Source: a virus. Taken from it: a stretch of 46,961 bases of DNA. Positions 22,199 to 30,523 of this stretch are shown one piece after another; position 1 is the stretch's first letter; the number at the start of each line of letters is the position of its first letter. Below the pieces are notes generated by a model, which was not told the DNA's origin, did not search any database, and was given only the letters and a program-made list of their open reading frames with translations. The stretch spans positions 1 to 46,961 of the IMG/VR virus record IMGVR_UViG_3300046691_000399; one strand, written 5' to 3'. The translations under genes and the position numbers were made by a program.

Positions 22199-22210
22199 GG
22201 AGCGACGTTA

Positions 22211-23191
22211 ATGCGCATCGATATGACCGACGCCGCCCAGGTGTTCAGCTTCGCCCGCCAGCAGAGCCATGTGCTCAATGCGCGTGTCTACGAGATCGAA
22301 TATCCGGAGATGGATATCGGCTCGCTGATCACCGTCGATACCTCGCTTCCGGAATGGGCAAGCGGCATCGACACCCTGATCGGCGACAAGACCGGCAAGG
22401 CGGAATGGCAGTCCGGCGCCGCCAAGGACATCCCGCTGGCAGACACCAACCTGGCGCTCGTCGAGCTGAAGTTCGACATGTACGCGCTGGGATACCAGTG
22501 GAACATCGAGGAACTCGGCAAGGCGCAGTATCAGGGCTATCCGCTGACCGAGCGTCGCGCCGCCGCCGCGCGCCAAGGTTCGCAGGAATTCCTCTGGTTC
22601 AACTTCCTGACCGGCTCGACCGCGAAGGGTTGGACCGGGATCATCAACAGCTCGGTCATCACCCCGGTCGTCCTCTCGATCGGCACCGACACGACCACCG
22701 CATGGGTCAGCAATGCGGGTGTCGGCAACAAGACGCCTGCGCAGATCGTCTCGGACGTCAATGTGCTGCTGCTGGGCACGCCGGGCCCGTCGCGCATCGT
22801 CAAGGACACGCTGCTGCTGCCGGACGCAGCGCTCGATTACATCGTGGCGACGCCCTACGGCGTCACCTCGCCGAACATGTCGATCATGCAGTACATCATG
22901 GCGAACAACGAGTGGACGCGCCGCACCGGCAAGCCGCTCAAGATCCAGTCTCTCGATGCCCTCAAGACCGCCGCTACCGTCGGAATCGCAGGCGGCGGCC
23001 GCGCGGTGGCCTATCGCAACAGCGACGACAATCTGAAGCTTTGGGTGCCGATGCCGTTCCAGTTCCTGCCGGTCTATCAGGACGGCCCGCTGAACTTCGT
23101 CGTGCCCGGCATCGCCCGCACCGGCCCGGTCGACATCTTCCGGCCGAACGCCATCAGCTACGGCGACGCGGTGACGCCGGTCCCGGCATAA
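22211..23191 (+). CDS. Major capsid protein (DUF2184)
   Basis: 326 residues. The order of motifs fits the DUF2184 encapsulin/HK97-fold capsid family: VYEIEYPEMDIGSLITVDTS, EWASGIDTLI, ALGYQWNIEELGKAQ, LLLPDAALDYI and the C-terminal PFQFLPVYQDGPLNFVVPGIARTGP. There is no N-terminal delta domain, consistent with a separate scaffold. Strong upstream GGAG. A terminator follows directly, which would favour high molar output of the capsid gene cluster. Confidence 0.93.
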   Translation: MRIDMTDAAQVFSFARQQSHVLNARVYEIEYPEMDIGSLITVDTSLPEWASGIDTLIGDKTGKAEWQSGAAKDIPLADTNLALVELKFDMYALGYQWNIEELGKAQYQGYPLTERRAAAARQGSQEFLWFNFLTGSTAKGWTGIINSSVITPVVLSIGTDTTTAWVSNAGVGNKTPAQIVSDVNVLLLGTPGPSRIVKDTLLLPDAALDYIVATPYGVTSPNMSIMQYIMANNEWTRRTGKPLKIQSLDALKTAATVGIAGGGRAVAYRNSDDNLKLWVPMPFQFLPVYQDGPLNFVVPGIARTGPVDIFRPNAISYGDAVTPVPA

Positions 23192-23216
23192 ACGGTCCGA
23201 CGCCAAGGCATTCTGA

Positions 23217-23249
23217 GGCCCGCCTTTAACCGGGCGGGCCTTTCATTTT
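23217..23249 (+). terminator. Terminator after major capsid gene
   Basis: GGCCCGCC (23217-23224), 8-nt loop, GGCGGGCC (23233-23240), then TTTCATTTT. Likely partial, since connector and tail genes continue on the same strand. Confidence 0.85.
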
Positions 23250-23260
23250 GGAGCCCGAAC

Positions 23261-23686
23261 ATGCTCACCATCAAGAACCTGACGAACTCGCCGCACGAGC
23301 TGACCATTGTTTTGCCCGCGATGGGCTCGGTCTCCGGCCTAACGTTCGCACCCGCCTATCTCGCTGCGATCGAGGGGCTCGGATATTTCGAGTTGTCTGA
23401 GGCATCTGACCCTCTCGATCACGATCACGATGGCAAGAAGGGCGGCACCGCCGACGCAGAAGAGGCGGAGGGCGACGAGGTGAAAGCGTTCGTCTCGTTG
23501 ATGCTCGACGCATCGGCGGAAGACGTTGCAGCGCTCGTCGATGGCGATGACCGTCCGAGCGATGCGGTGCTGCGCACCTATATCGAGGCCCGGACCGGCA
23601 AGAAGGCACATCCCAACGCCAAGTCGGACACTCTGGCTGACAAGGCGAAGGACGCCGCGTCCGCGCCTGTCGAGGGAGCGGAGTAA
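23261..23686 (+). CDS. Hypothetical head protein with His/Asp-rich insert
   Basis: 141 residues. A short beta domain (MLTIKNLTNSPHELTIVLP) resembles a small strand-rich capsid-associated fold. It is followed by DPLDHDHDGKKGGT, a possible metal-binding or disordered linker, and an acidic helical domain with YIEARTGKKAH. It lies between capsid and head-completion genes. Position suggests an assembly or FI-type packaging accessory protein; not recognised. Confidence 0.65.
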   Translation: MLTIKNLTNSPHELTIVLPAMGSVSGLTFAPAYLAAIEGLGYFELSEASDPLDHDHDGKKGGTADAEEAEGDEVKAFVSLMLDASAEDVAALVDGDDRPSDAVLRTYIEARTGKKAHPNAKSDTLADKAKDAASAPVEGAE

Positions 23687-23949
23687 TGGCCGGCCCCTAT
23701 GACGGTCAGCGCGCCGAGGATGGTACCGCGTTCGGCGGTATCCTGAAGGCATGGCCGGTCGGATCGACGGTCCTGCCGAGCAACGTCAAGGCCGTGCTGT
23801 TCAATGCCGACGGCACTGCGGACCTCACCAATTCGGACGATTCCACCGAGGCCGCTGTGCCGGTACTCAAAATGGTACCCCTTCCCTTCGTGCCGAAAAA
23901 GGTCACTGCGATGGCGACGGCGACCAAGTGCTACATCGTCCTCCCCTGA
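23686..23949 (+). CDS. Small head-associated protein
   Basis: 87 residues, overlapping the previous stop (TAATG). The chain reads as beta-rich (GSTVLPSNVKAVLFNADGTADLTNSDD). It ends VLKMVPLPFVPKKVTAMATATKCYIVLP, a pattern of small decoration or spike-like head proteins. Unrecognised; structural role inferred from location. Confidence 0.65.
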   Translation: MAGPYDGQRAEDGTAFGGILKAWPVGSTVLPSNVKAVLFNADGTADLTNSDDSTEAAVPVLKMVPLPFVPKKVTAMATATKCYIVLP

Positions 23950-23950
23950 C

Positions 23951-24358
23951 ATGGCCTATGTCGTCCCCACCGCCGCAACCCTGAAACAGCGCTTCCCCGC
24001 GTTCGCCGCAGTTGACGACGTGACCGTGGAGTATTGGCTCGCCGATGCGCGCCTGATCGTCGTCGACACCTGGATCGAGAACGACCGCGCCCCGGCCGAG
24101 ATGGCCTTGGCCGCGCACAACATGGCGGCGAACGGGCTCGGCGTCGGCGGTGGCGCCGTGGGGGATCTGGCGCAGATGGGCGTGACCGACTTCAAGTCCG
24201 CGTCCATGTCGGTCAGCTTCGACGCCGCGCGCGTCGCCGCTGCAAATGCGGGCGGCTATCGGTCCACCCGGTACGGCGTCGCCTACCTCACCTACCTGCG
24301 CCGCAATCGCGGCGGGCCTTCTCTCGTCGGGTGCGCCGGCATCACGGTCTGCGGCTGA
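23951..24358 (+). CDS. DUF4054 head-tail connector protein
   Basis: 135 residues. MAYVVPTAATLKQRFPAFAAVDDVTVEYWLADARLIVVDTW and the GLGVGGGA linker followed by SVSFDA and STRYGVAYLTYLRRNRGG are typical of DUF4054. The family is a head-completion adaptor that sits on the portal ring. It is followed without a gap by the next connector gene. Confidence 0.85.
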   Translation: MAYVVPTAATLKQRFPAFAAVDDVTVEYWLADARLIVVDTWIENDRAPAEMALAAHNMAANGLGVGGGAVGDLAQMGVTDFKSASMSVSFDAARVAAANAGGYRSTRYGVAYLTYLRRNRGGPSLVGCAGITVCG

Positions 24359-24750
24359 TGCTCGCCGACGCCTTCGCCCAGGTCGCCACGGCGGTCAGCT
24401 CCGCATTCGGCGGCCCTTATCATGCCGGCAAGCTGCGATTCCCTGGCGAGCCCGTCATGGATGGCGGCTCGATCGTCTCGCCGGGCACGCCCGAGGAATA
24501 TGATTGCCGGGTCCAGGTCGATGCGGTCACCGAGGCGATGCGCGGTCAGGACGGCTTCACCGACAAGGACATGCGGCTGCTGATCATCGCGCCGGACCTG
24601 GCGCGCGCCGTTGATACCTCAGCCACGGTCGAAGTCCTGTCGGGTCCACATGCCGGCGTCTGGATGATCGCGACCAACGCAAAGGATGTCCTCGGGTTCG
24701 CCTTTGACGGTCGCGGCCGGATCCTGGCGCAGGATACCTACGATGCCTAA
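24358..24750 (+). CDS. Head-tail joining protein (hypothetical)
   Basis: 130 residues; start shares a base with the previous stop. The fold appears beta-rich, with KLRFPGEPVMDGGSIVSPGTPEEYDCRVQVDAV and VEVLSGPHAGVWMIA. In sphingomonad phages this position holds a short head-closure-type protein. No named family is assigned with confidence. It overlaps the gp10-like gene by 8 bp. Confidence 0.7.
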   Translation: MLADAFAQVATAVSSAFGGPYHAGKLRFPGEPVMDGGSIVSPGTPEEYDCRVQVDAVTEAMRGQDGFTDKDMRLLIIAPDLARAVDTSATVEVLSGPHAGVWMIATNAKDVLGFAFDGRGRILAQDTYDA

Positions 24751-25162
24751 GATCACCGGGGCGAAGGCCTTCTCCGCACGCCTCAAGCGCCTGACAAGTC
24801 CCGAGGCGAAACGCCAGATCGAGGCCGCGTTGTTCGCCGGCGGCGAGGAGATCCAGGTCGAAGCGCAGATCAGCATCACGAACGGCGCGGTTTCGGGCAA
24901 GAATCACGTGCCGTCCAAGCCCGGCGAGCCCCCGAACCAGGATACGGGCGAGCTCGCCGGCAATATCGAGACCAACGTCGTTGGTCCGCTGCACGTCCAG
25001 GTGTCGAGCAATGCCCCTTATGCGGTGCCGCTCGAGTTCGGGACATCCAAGCTGGCCGAGCGTCCCTATATGCGCCCGGCGACTGCAAAGAAGCGCAAGG
25101 AGGTGGTCGCGCTGGTCCGAGCCGCGGTCGGCAAGATCGCGCGCGGCGGCACGGTGACCTGA
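24743..25162 (+). CDS. HK97 gp10-like tail-completion protein
   Basis: 139 residues. KITGAKAFSARLKRL, GGEEIQVEAQ, VPSKPGEPPNQDTGELAGNI, YAVPLEFGTSKLAERPYMRPA are the hallmarks of the HK97 gp10 family, which joins the tail tube to the head. Overlaps both neighbours. Confidence 0.88.
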   Translation: MPKITGAKAFSARLKRLTSPEAKRQIEAALFAGGEEIQVEAQISITNGAVSGKNHVPSKPGEPPNQDTGELAGNIETNVVGPLHVQVSSNAPYAVPLEFGTSKLAERPYMRPATAKKRKEVVALVRAAVGKIARGGTVT

Positions 25163-25602
25163 TGGCGATCGATAGCACCATCCCGGTCCGCCAGGCCGTG
25201 CTCCGTCACCTCGCGACGATCCCCGCGGTGACGAAGATCGTGCCCGCATCTCGGCTCTATGCGATGACGGTGGCCGAGCCGAAATGGCCTTTCGTGCGCT
25301 ATGGCGCGTCCTCGCCCCTGCCGCTGCGCGCGACCGGCATCGACGGCGCCGAGATAGGTGTTGCCGTGCACGGGTTCGCCAAGGCCCGGCAGAACTCCGC
25401 CGGAGCGATGCTCGAGACCGCCGAGGACCATGCCGGCCGGCTTGGTGCCGCCTTGGCACGCGCGCTCGACGGGATCCGCCTCGATATCGCCGGCGGGCAC
25501 TGCAAGGTCCGCTGGGCCGGGTCCCAGTTGCTGGTGGATGCTGCTGAGGCCGACGCGTTCCATTGCGTCGTGAACCTCCGGGTGCAATGCATCACGGTCT
25601 GA
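25162..25602 (+). CDS. DUF3168-like tail terminator protein
   Basis: 146 residues, start overlapping the preceding stop (TGATG). PVRQAVLRHLATIPAVTKIVPASRLYAM, WPFVRYG and VAVHGFAKA fit the DUF3168/tail-terminator group. HCVVNLRVQCITV forms the last strand. It caps the tail tube and sets the interface with the connector. Confidence 0.8.
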   Translation: MAIDSTIPVRQAVLRHLATIPAVTKIVPASRLYAMTVAEPKWPFVRYGASSPLPLRATGIDGAEIGVAVHGFAKARQNSAGAMLETAEDHAGRLGAALARALDGIRLDIAGGHCKVRWAGSQLLVDAAEADAFHCVVNLRVQCITV

Positions 25603-25619
25603 CGATTCGGGAGGGGCGA

Positions 25620-25955
25620 ATGCGGACCTGGATTTTGGTGACCCTGCTCATTGCGAGCGGCGGCTGCACGAGCGCCGCCTCGGACGCCGAAGAACGGTAC
25701 GAGATCGTCAAACGCGGTGGAGACGCACAGAGTATATGTTCGGCAGGGCGGAAGGTGGTCGATGCCTATCTCGCTGCGAAAGATGAGAATAAGTATCATG
25801 AGTGGGATACGAGGGCCTCGATCGAGTGCCAGACGGCTTGGCTAAAAGAGCAGCACATGGAGCCCGACCGGATGGTGACCGACGATCTCGTCACCAACAC
25901 GAGCGCTCCATCTTCAGAAGACCCGCCGCTCGACAGCGACAATGCCGACATGTAA
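25620..25955 (+). CDS. Phage lipoprotein within tail genes
   Basis: 111 residues from ATG 25620, with GGAGGGG upstream. MRTWILVTLLIASGGC is a short lipoprotein signal (lipobox ASGGC). The mature part is acidic and helical with two further Cys (SICSAGRKVVDAYLAAKDENKYHEWDTRASIEC), followed by an acidic, Pro/Ser-rich tail. It is on the late strand, so it would be made at lysis or late infection. Some phages place outer-membrane lipoproteins here to block receptor binding by progeny; that role is inference. Confidence 0.7.
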   Translation: MRTWILVTLLIASGGCTSAASDAEERYEIVKRGGDAQSICSAGRKVVDAYLAAKDENKYHEWDTRASIECQTAWLKEQHMEPDRMVTDDLVTNTSAPSSEDPPLDSDNADM

Positions 25956-25964
25956 GTCGCGGAA

Positions 25965-26252
25965 GTGAGCGACACTGCCAGCATCGAGCTCGAGCTATTC
26001 CGAGAACTCATTCACGAGCTGGTGCGTGCCGATATCATCAGCGATGACATGATCGATAGCGTGCGCGAACGCTTCGACGCCCAGGCTCGGATCCACGAAG
26101 GCACTGAGACCGGGGAGAAGTTCGAGCAGCTCGCCCACATGGCGACAGTGTTGCCATTCGAAGCAGCGGCCCCCTCACCGGCTGAATTCCACGCCGAGCA
26201 GCGGCGCGCACGCATGCGGGTCGTCTCTGACGGCGGTAAAGCGCAAGACTGA
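25965..26252 (+). CDS. Small helical hypothetical protein
   Basis: 95 residues, GTG start. Sequence is helical and acidic (IELELFRELIHELVRADIISDDMIDSVRERF). The C-terminal codons contain late element copy 3, translated as SDGGKAQD. No family recognised. It resembles small proteins seen between connector and tail-tube genes. Confidence 0.6.
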   Translation: MSDTASIELELFRELIHELVRADIISDDMIDSVRERFDAQARIHEGTETGEKFEQLAHMATVLPFEAAAPSPAEFHAEQRRARMRVVSDGGKAQD

Positions 26253-26263
26253 CCACGGCTAGC
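26227..26263 (+). promoter_or_regulatory. Late bipartite element, copy 3
   Basis: CTGACGGCGGTAA (26227-26239), 18 bp, then GCTAGC (26258-26263). The next start at 26293 is 29 nt away and, unlike the other copies, has a GGAG ribosome site. Confidence 0.65.
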
Positions 26264-26292
26264 GTCCGCTCGGAATTCCAGCGGAGCGCGCA

Positions 26293-26739
26293 ATGTCCGA
26301 GCCCAACACGATCGAATTTGCCCGCATCGGCGTCCGAGACATCGGGTCGAGCGATCCTTTCACCTATTTCTGCGGCATCCAGACCACCGGCTTCAACCGC
26401 GCGGTCCAGACCAATGACCGCGCCGTGAAGGATTGCCAGTATCCGGGCCGTCCGGCGGAGCGTCGCATCCGCGTCACCGGCCGCTCGCGAACCCTTACCG
26501 GCTCGGGCCTCTACAACGAGGACCAGCGCGAGCTCGTCGACTCGATCGAGGGCGTCCGCAAGGAATACCAGGTGGTGTTCGTAGACCTCGACGACGGCAC
26601 CGAGGCCGGAACGGACGTCGAAATCCGCCAGGGCCCCGGCATCGCCACTTCGATCAACATGGGCACGTCCGAGAATGATCTCGGCACGCTCGAGATCACC
26701 ATCGAATCCGACGGCGCCTGGACCAGCGAAGCCGCGTAA
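26293..26739 (+). CDS. Major tail tube protein
   Basis: 148 residues. The compact beta-rich chain with a TTGFNRAVQTNDRAVKDC loop, RRIRVTGRSRTLTGSG, DGTEAGTDV and the closing GTLEITIESDGAWTSEAA fits siphophage tail-tube proteins of the Gp17 type. Position before the chaperone and tape-measure genes supports this. Confidence 0.85.
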   Translation: MSEPNTIEFARIGVRDIGSSDPFTYFCGIQTTGFNRAVQTNDRAVKDCQYPGRPAERRIRVTGRSRTLTGSGLYNEDQRELVDSIEGVRKEYQVVFVDLDDGTEAGTDVEIRQGPGIATSINMGTSENDLGTLEITIESDGAWTSEAA

Positions 26740-26750
26740 GGAGAACTGAC

Positions 26751-27260
26751 ATGGTTGCCGGTGTTCGCGCCAATATCTCGCTCACGATGGATGCCACTCT
26801 CATCGGCACCAACGACCTCGGCTCACCGAAGCAGCGCGTTCTCATCGACGAGGCGCTGGCCTTCGCTGCCGGCACCGCCGCGGTCAACCAGGCCGACCTC
26901 ATGTTCGCCGACACGCGTACGATTGCCGCGTCCGGCTCGGAGGACCTGGACCTTGCCGGCGTCCTCACCGACGCATTCGGCCAGCTCATCGCGGCCGCCG
27001 AGATCGTGCTCATTTACGTCAAGGCGGCTGCGGCGAACACCAATTCGGTGATCATCGGCGCCGCGACGGCACCGTTCGCCGGCCCGCTGGGCGCGCTCGG
27101 CACCTATACCGTCAAGCCCGGCGAGTTCTATTTCGCGGCATCCGAGAGCGGCTGGGCTGTCGGTGCCGGCGCGACGGATGATCTCAAGATCGCGAACAGC
27201 GGCGGGACCACCGGCGTCACCTACGACATCGTGGTGCTGGGCCGCACCGTAGCAGCGTGA
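26751..27260 (+). CDS. Tail structural protein
   Basis: 169 residues, TAAGGAG ribosome site. The chain (GVRANISLTMDATLIGTNDLGSPKQRVLIDEAL, then a C-terminal beta domain with YTVKPGEFYFAA and YDIVVLGR) looks like a virion surface protein. To my recollection it is found directly after the tail tube gene in related phages. It may decorate the tube; exact role unknown. Confidence 0.65.
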   Translation: MVAGVRANISLTMDATLIGTNDLGSPKQRVLIDEALAFAAGTAAVNQADLMFADTRTIAASGSEDLDLAGVLTDAFGQLIAAAEIVLIYVKAAAANTNSVIIGAATAPFAGPLGALGTYTVKPGEFYFAASESGWAVGAGATDDLKIANSGGTTGVTYDIVVLGRTVAA

Positions 27261-27703
27261 TGACCGTCCAGACGGCCCTGGAGCTGAAGTACGCCGATGG
27301 CGACTATCTCTTCGACCTGCCCTTGCCTCAGATGCGCGAGCTGCAGGAAAAGCGCGGTTGCGGCATCTTCAAGATCTATGGGCGCCTCCTCAAGGGACGC
27401 TACCTTCTCGGCGAGACGCAGGTCGCGATGCCCGAAGAGGGTGAGGCCTTCGCCGAGGACATCTTCGAGGTAATCCGGCTCGGCCTGATCGGCGGCGGCA
27501 AGGGAGTGGTCGACGGCAAGGATGTGGAGGTTTCCGCGATCCGCGCTCGGACGCTGGTCGAGAATTACTGCCATCCAGCACCCCTGCGCGAAAGCTGGTC
27601 CATCGCAGCCGCCGTCGTCGCGGCCCGCATCGAGGGCTACACCCCGCCGGCAGATAAAAAAAAAGCGCGCCGCGCAAAAGCAAAGCCGGTGACGGACGCG
27701 TAG
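27260..27703 (+). CDS. Tail assembly chaperone, G part (GTA family-like)
   Basis: 147 residues from ATG 27260 (or GTG 27257). LELKYADGDYLFDLPLPQMRELQEKRGCGIFKIYGRL matches the gene-transfer-agent family chaperone (gp10-like TAC). It binds the tape measure during tail assembly. The end is Lys/Arg/Ala-rich and contains nine consecutive A, a slippery site that allows a -1 shift into the T part. Confidence 0.88.
   Translation: MTVQTALELKYADGDYLFDLPLPQMRELQEKRGCGIFKIYGRLLKGRYLLGETQVAMPEEGEAFAEDIFEVIRLGLIGGGKGVVDGKDVEVSAIRARTLVENYCHPAPLRESWSIAAAVVAARIEGYTPPADKKKARRAKAKPVTDA
27656..27664 (+). other. Programmed -1 frameshift site (A9)
   Basis: Zero-frame codons are GAT AAA AAA AAA GCG. The -1 frame is closed by TAA at 27655-27657 and opens exactly inside the A-run, continuing to 27870. 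This is the lambda G/GT arrangement. A long slippery A-run supports shifting without an evident downstream structure. Confidence 0.75.
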
Positions 27704-27870
27704 ATTTCGAAGAGGTCGCCATCAACTGCACCCTGATGGGTCTGGATTGGCGGCACCTGACCTGGTGGGAATATCAGTCCCGGCTCTGGCACTGGAACCG
27801 CCACCACACCCCCGCCGACGCGATCCCGGAACCTGATTACGATCGCATCCGCAAGATGATGGTGCACTGA
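27658..27870 (+). CDS. Tail assembly chaperone, T part (by -1 frameshift)
   Basis: The -1 frame encodes about 70 residues with AINCTLMGLDWRHLTWWEYQ, then WHWNRHHTP and DYDRIRKMM, a typical T-domain of GTA/siphophage chaperones. No start codon with a ribosome site introduces it, so it should be made as a G-T fusion of about 203 residues. Its stop overlaps the tape-measure ATG. Confidence 0.8.
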   Translation, partial: KKSAPRKSKAGDGRVDFEEVAINCTLMGLDWRHLTWWEYQSRLWHWNRHHTPADAIPEPDYDRIRKMMVH

Positions 27871-30482
27871 TGGCAGTCGAAGCAGATAGCGTCGTCGTCT
27901 CGATCATCGGAGACACTTCCAAGCTCGATGAGCCGGTAGGGCAGTCCGCCACCAACTTCGATCGTAGCATGTCGACGATCGAGAAGTCCGCGTCCCGCGC
28001 GGAGGCGGCGGTCAAGCAATCCGCGGCATCGCGCGCGACAGCCGAGGAGGACGCGGCGAAGCGCACCCTCGCTGCGCAGCGAGCCGCCTTCGTGAAGCTC
28101 TCTGAGGCGAGGCAGGCCGTGGTCGCCGGCGTCAATCGCGGCGAAGATCCGGTTCAAGCCCTCACCCTGCAGCTGCCCAAGATCGCCCAGGCCCTGTCGC
28201 TCATCGACGGCCCCGCCGACAAGGCCGGCGAGTCGCTGAGCGACGCAGGCGGCGATGCGAAGGAAATGAGCGGCGCCCTCCTCGATGGCGTGAAGGATTC
28301 CGGCCTCCTGACGGGTAAATTGGCCGGCCTGGCGAGCGTTCTGTCCGGCCCCTTCGGTGCGGCCATCGGCGCCGCTATCGGGTTCTTCGCCTCTTACATC
28401 GCGTCGACCATTTCCGCGACCGACGAGACCGACGAGCTCGTCGATAAGTTGCGCAAGGAGGCGGCCCAATCCGAGCTGACCAGGCAAGCCAAAGAACGGT
28501 TCGGCAAGACCACCGAGGGCGTCACGAAGGCAATACGGGATCAGCAGGCCGCCCTCGACGACCTACACGAATCCGAGAAAACCGACGCCCAACGCCTCAA
28601 TGAGGCGACGAAGCGCTCGTTGGAGCGGATCCGTAACATCCGGAATGAGACCGCTGCGTCACTTGACCAGGCAATCGCGGAACTTGAGGTTCAACGGGTG
28701 CGCGCGCAGGCACCGGGCCAGCGTGGGGAGAACGCCAGTCTCGGGCTCGAAGCCGCGTCCGGACGCGTTGAGGCGTTGCGCAATAAGCTCGCCGCAAACC
28801 GGAAAAGCATCGCCGACGCAGAACGGGCTTACAACGAGTCGCGGGCGCATATTGGTATCGAGCAGGCAAACCGGGCGGCAGAAGCCGCCGCCACCGCTGA
28901 AGGTCGCATCCAGAGCCAGTACGAGGCGCAGAAAAAGGCGCTGCAGGACCGCTACGAGACCGAGATCAAGGTCACGAAGGAGCAGGGCAAACAGGTTGCT
29001 CTATCGAATCAGCTCGGCGCCAGCCTGAAGAAGCTCGCTCAGGACCGTGACGCTGCTTTGAAACGGGCGCAGGAGGACAAGCGCGCGCCCAAGGCGACTG
29101 ACGCCGACACGACGCCCTTCCTTCGCCCGGTGGATGGTGGGCGCGTCACTGGAAGATTTGGCGAGAAGCGGGGTGGCCGCCTCCATCAGGGCACCGACAT
29201 CGCCGTCCCTGTGGGCGCCAGCGTGTCAGCGGCGGCGGGCGGCACGATCATCGAATCGGGTACCCTGCCCGGCTACGGCAACGTCATCATCATCGATCAC
29301 GGCCGCGGCACGACCACTCGCTACGCCCACCTGAGCAAACTGCTCGCGGGCAAGGGCGACGTCGTCGACGCCGGCCAGGTCATTGGTTTGTCCGGTGGTG
29401 CCAAGGGCGCGCCGGGCTCCGGCAATAGCCAGGGTCCCCACCTCCATTACGAGGTTCGCAGGGGTGGCCGCCCGGTTGATCCGAGCGCCGGCGCCTTCCC
29501 CATCGATCCCGCCACTGCGCGTCGCTCCAACGAGAAGGTCCGCGACGACTTCAACAAGCTGATGGACGATCTGCAAGGCGACGCGGACCGCGCGCGCGAA
29601 AGGATCACCCAGAGTTTCACCGCGCTGGAAGACAGCCTCGACCCGGCCGCAAAATCGGCTCGGGAATTGGCCGATCAGATCCAGACGATCGAGAACGCCA
29701 GGCTCATCGGCCTGATCAGCGACAGCCGCGCGCTCGAACTGCGCCTGGCCGCGGTTCGCAAGCAGATCGAGCCCGTGGTCAAGAAGCTCGAGGCAATTGG
29801 GCGCGGCACCGCGAAACGCGTCGAGGCTGGCCAGAAGGAAGCGTCCGATCAAGCGCGCGAACATGCCGAAAACCAGATCTACCAGCTGGCCGATCTTTAC
29901 GAATCACTCTTCACCGGCGGCACGAAGAACCTGTGGGAGGAGTTCAAGCGCCAGGGACTTCGCGCGCTGGCGATCCTCGCGGCGCAGAAGACGTTCGAGC
30001 TTATCACGGGCAAGAAGGCGCCCGGTGGAGCTGGCGGCGATGGGATTGGAGACGCGATCGGCTCCATAATTGGAGCAATCGGCAGCGTGCTCCGTGACGG
30101 CAGCGGCAGCAGTGGGACAAAGGCCAAACTCGGCAGCTACAAAGCTGGCCTGGGTCGCGCGTCAGGTGGTTACGTCGGACCGCATTCGATTCACCCTGTC
30201 AATGAGTCCTCGGGTGGCGTCGAGCTGCTTCGGATGGGCCCGCAAGGTGGCGAGATCATCCCGCTCGGCCAGACCAAGGCCGCAACCCCAGCCGCAGGCG
30301 GCGTGACGCTCCAGCAGACAATCAACATTGACAGCCGAGGCTCGGTCAACCCGGCCGGATATACCGAGCACATCAAGGCTGCGGTTCGGCAGGAGACCAT
30401 CCAGATTGTCGCGAAAGCGAGCCGCGCGACATTGAACGCGGTGCCGGGACGCCTCGCCAGCTTCCAGACCGACGGCACCTGA
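27870..30482 (+). CDS. Tape measure protein with M23 peptidase domain
   Basis: 870 residues. Long helical and Ala/Lys/Glu-rich stretches with a hydrophobic segment (LSGPFGAAIGAAIGFFASYI, about residue 165) are typical tape-measure features; the length sets the tail length. Residues ~420-545 form an M23 zinc metallopeptidase: RLHQGTDIAVPVG (His and Asp ligands), YGNVIIIDHG and PHLHYEVRRGGRPVDP (HLH). This domain should cut peptidoglycan cross-links during DNA entry. The C-terminus is Gly-rich, with GYVGPHSIHPVNE and SSGGVELLRMGPQGGEIIPL. Its stop codon lies within late element copy 4. Confidence 0.93.
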   Translation: MAVEADSVVVSIIGDTSKLDEPVGQSATNFDRSMSTIEKSASRAEAAVKQSAASRATAEEDAAKRTLAAQRAAFVKLSEARQAVVAGVNRGEDPVQALTLQLPKIAQALSLIDGPADKAGESLSDAGGDAKEMSGALLDGVKDSGLLTGKLAGLASVLSGPFGAAIGAAIGFFASYIASTISATDETDELVDKLRKEAAQSELTRQAKERFGKTTEGVTKAIRDQQAALDDLHESEKTDAQRLNEATKRSLERIRNIRNETAASLDQAIAELEVQRVRAQAPGQRGENASLGLEAASGRVEALRNKLAANRKSIADAERAYNESRAHIGIEQANRAAEAAATAEGRIQSQYEAQKKALQDRYETEIKVTKEQGKQVALSNQLGASLKKLAQDRDAALKRAQEDKRAPKATDADTTPFLRPVDGGRVTGRFGEKRGGRLHQGTDIAVPVGASVSAAAGGTIIESGTLPGYGNVIIIDHGRGTTTRYAHLSKLLAGKGDVVDAGQVIGLSGGAKGAPGSGNSQGPHLHYEVRRGGRPVDPSAGAFPIDPATARRSNEKVRDDFNKLMDDLQGDADRARERITQSFTALEDSLDPAAKSARELADQIQTIENARLIGLISDSRALELRLAAVRKQIEPVVKKLEAIGRGTAKRVEAGQKEASDQAREHAENQIYQLADLYESLFTGGTKNLWEEFKRQGLRALAILAAQKTFELITGKKAPGGAGGDGIGDAIGSIIGAIGSVLRDGSGSSGTKAKLGSYKAGLGRASGGYVGPHSIHPVNESSGGVELLRMGPQGGEIIPLGQTKAATPAAGGVTLQQTINIDSRGSVNPAGYTEHIKAAVRQETIQIVAKASRATLNAVPGRLASFQTDGT

Positions 30483-30515
30483 CGGCGGTAATTGTGCCTC
30501 GCCTGCCACGATAGC
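30479..30515 (+). promoter_or_regulatory. Late bipartite element, copy 4
   Basis: CTGACGGCGGTAA (30479-30491), 18 bp, then GATAGC (30510-30515). The TGA is the tape-measure stop. GTG at 30524 follows after 8 nt. Confidence 0.7.
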
Positions 30516-30523
30516 TCCAGGAC

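Noticed and set aside
22208-23206. 332-residue minus-strand frame opposite the major capsid gene
   Set aside because: Shadow of DUF2184 coding; no family features.
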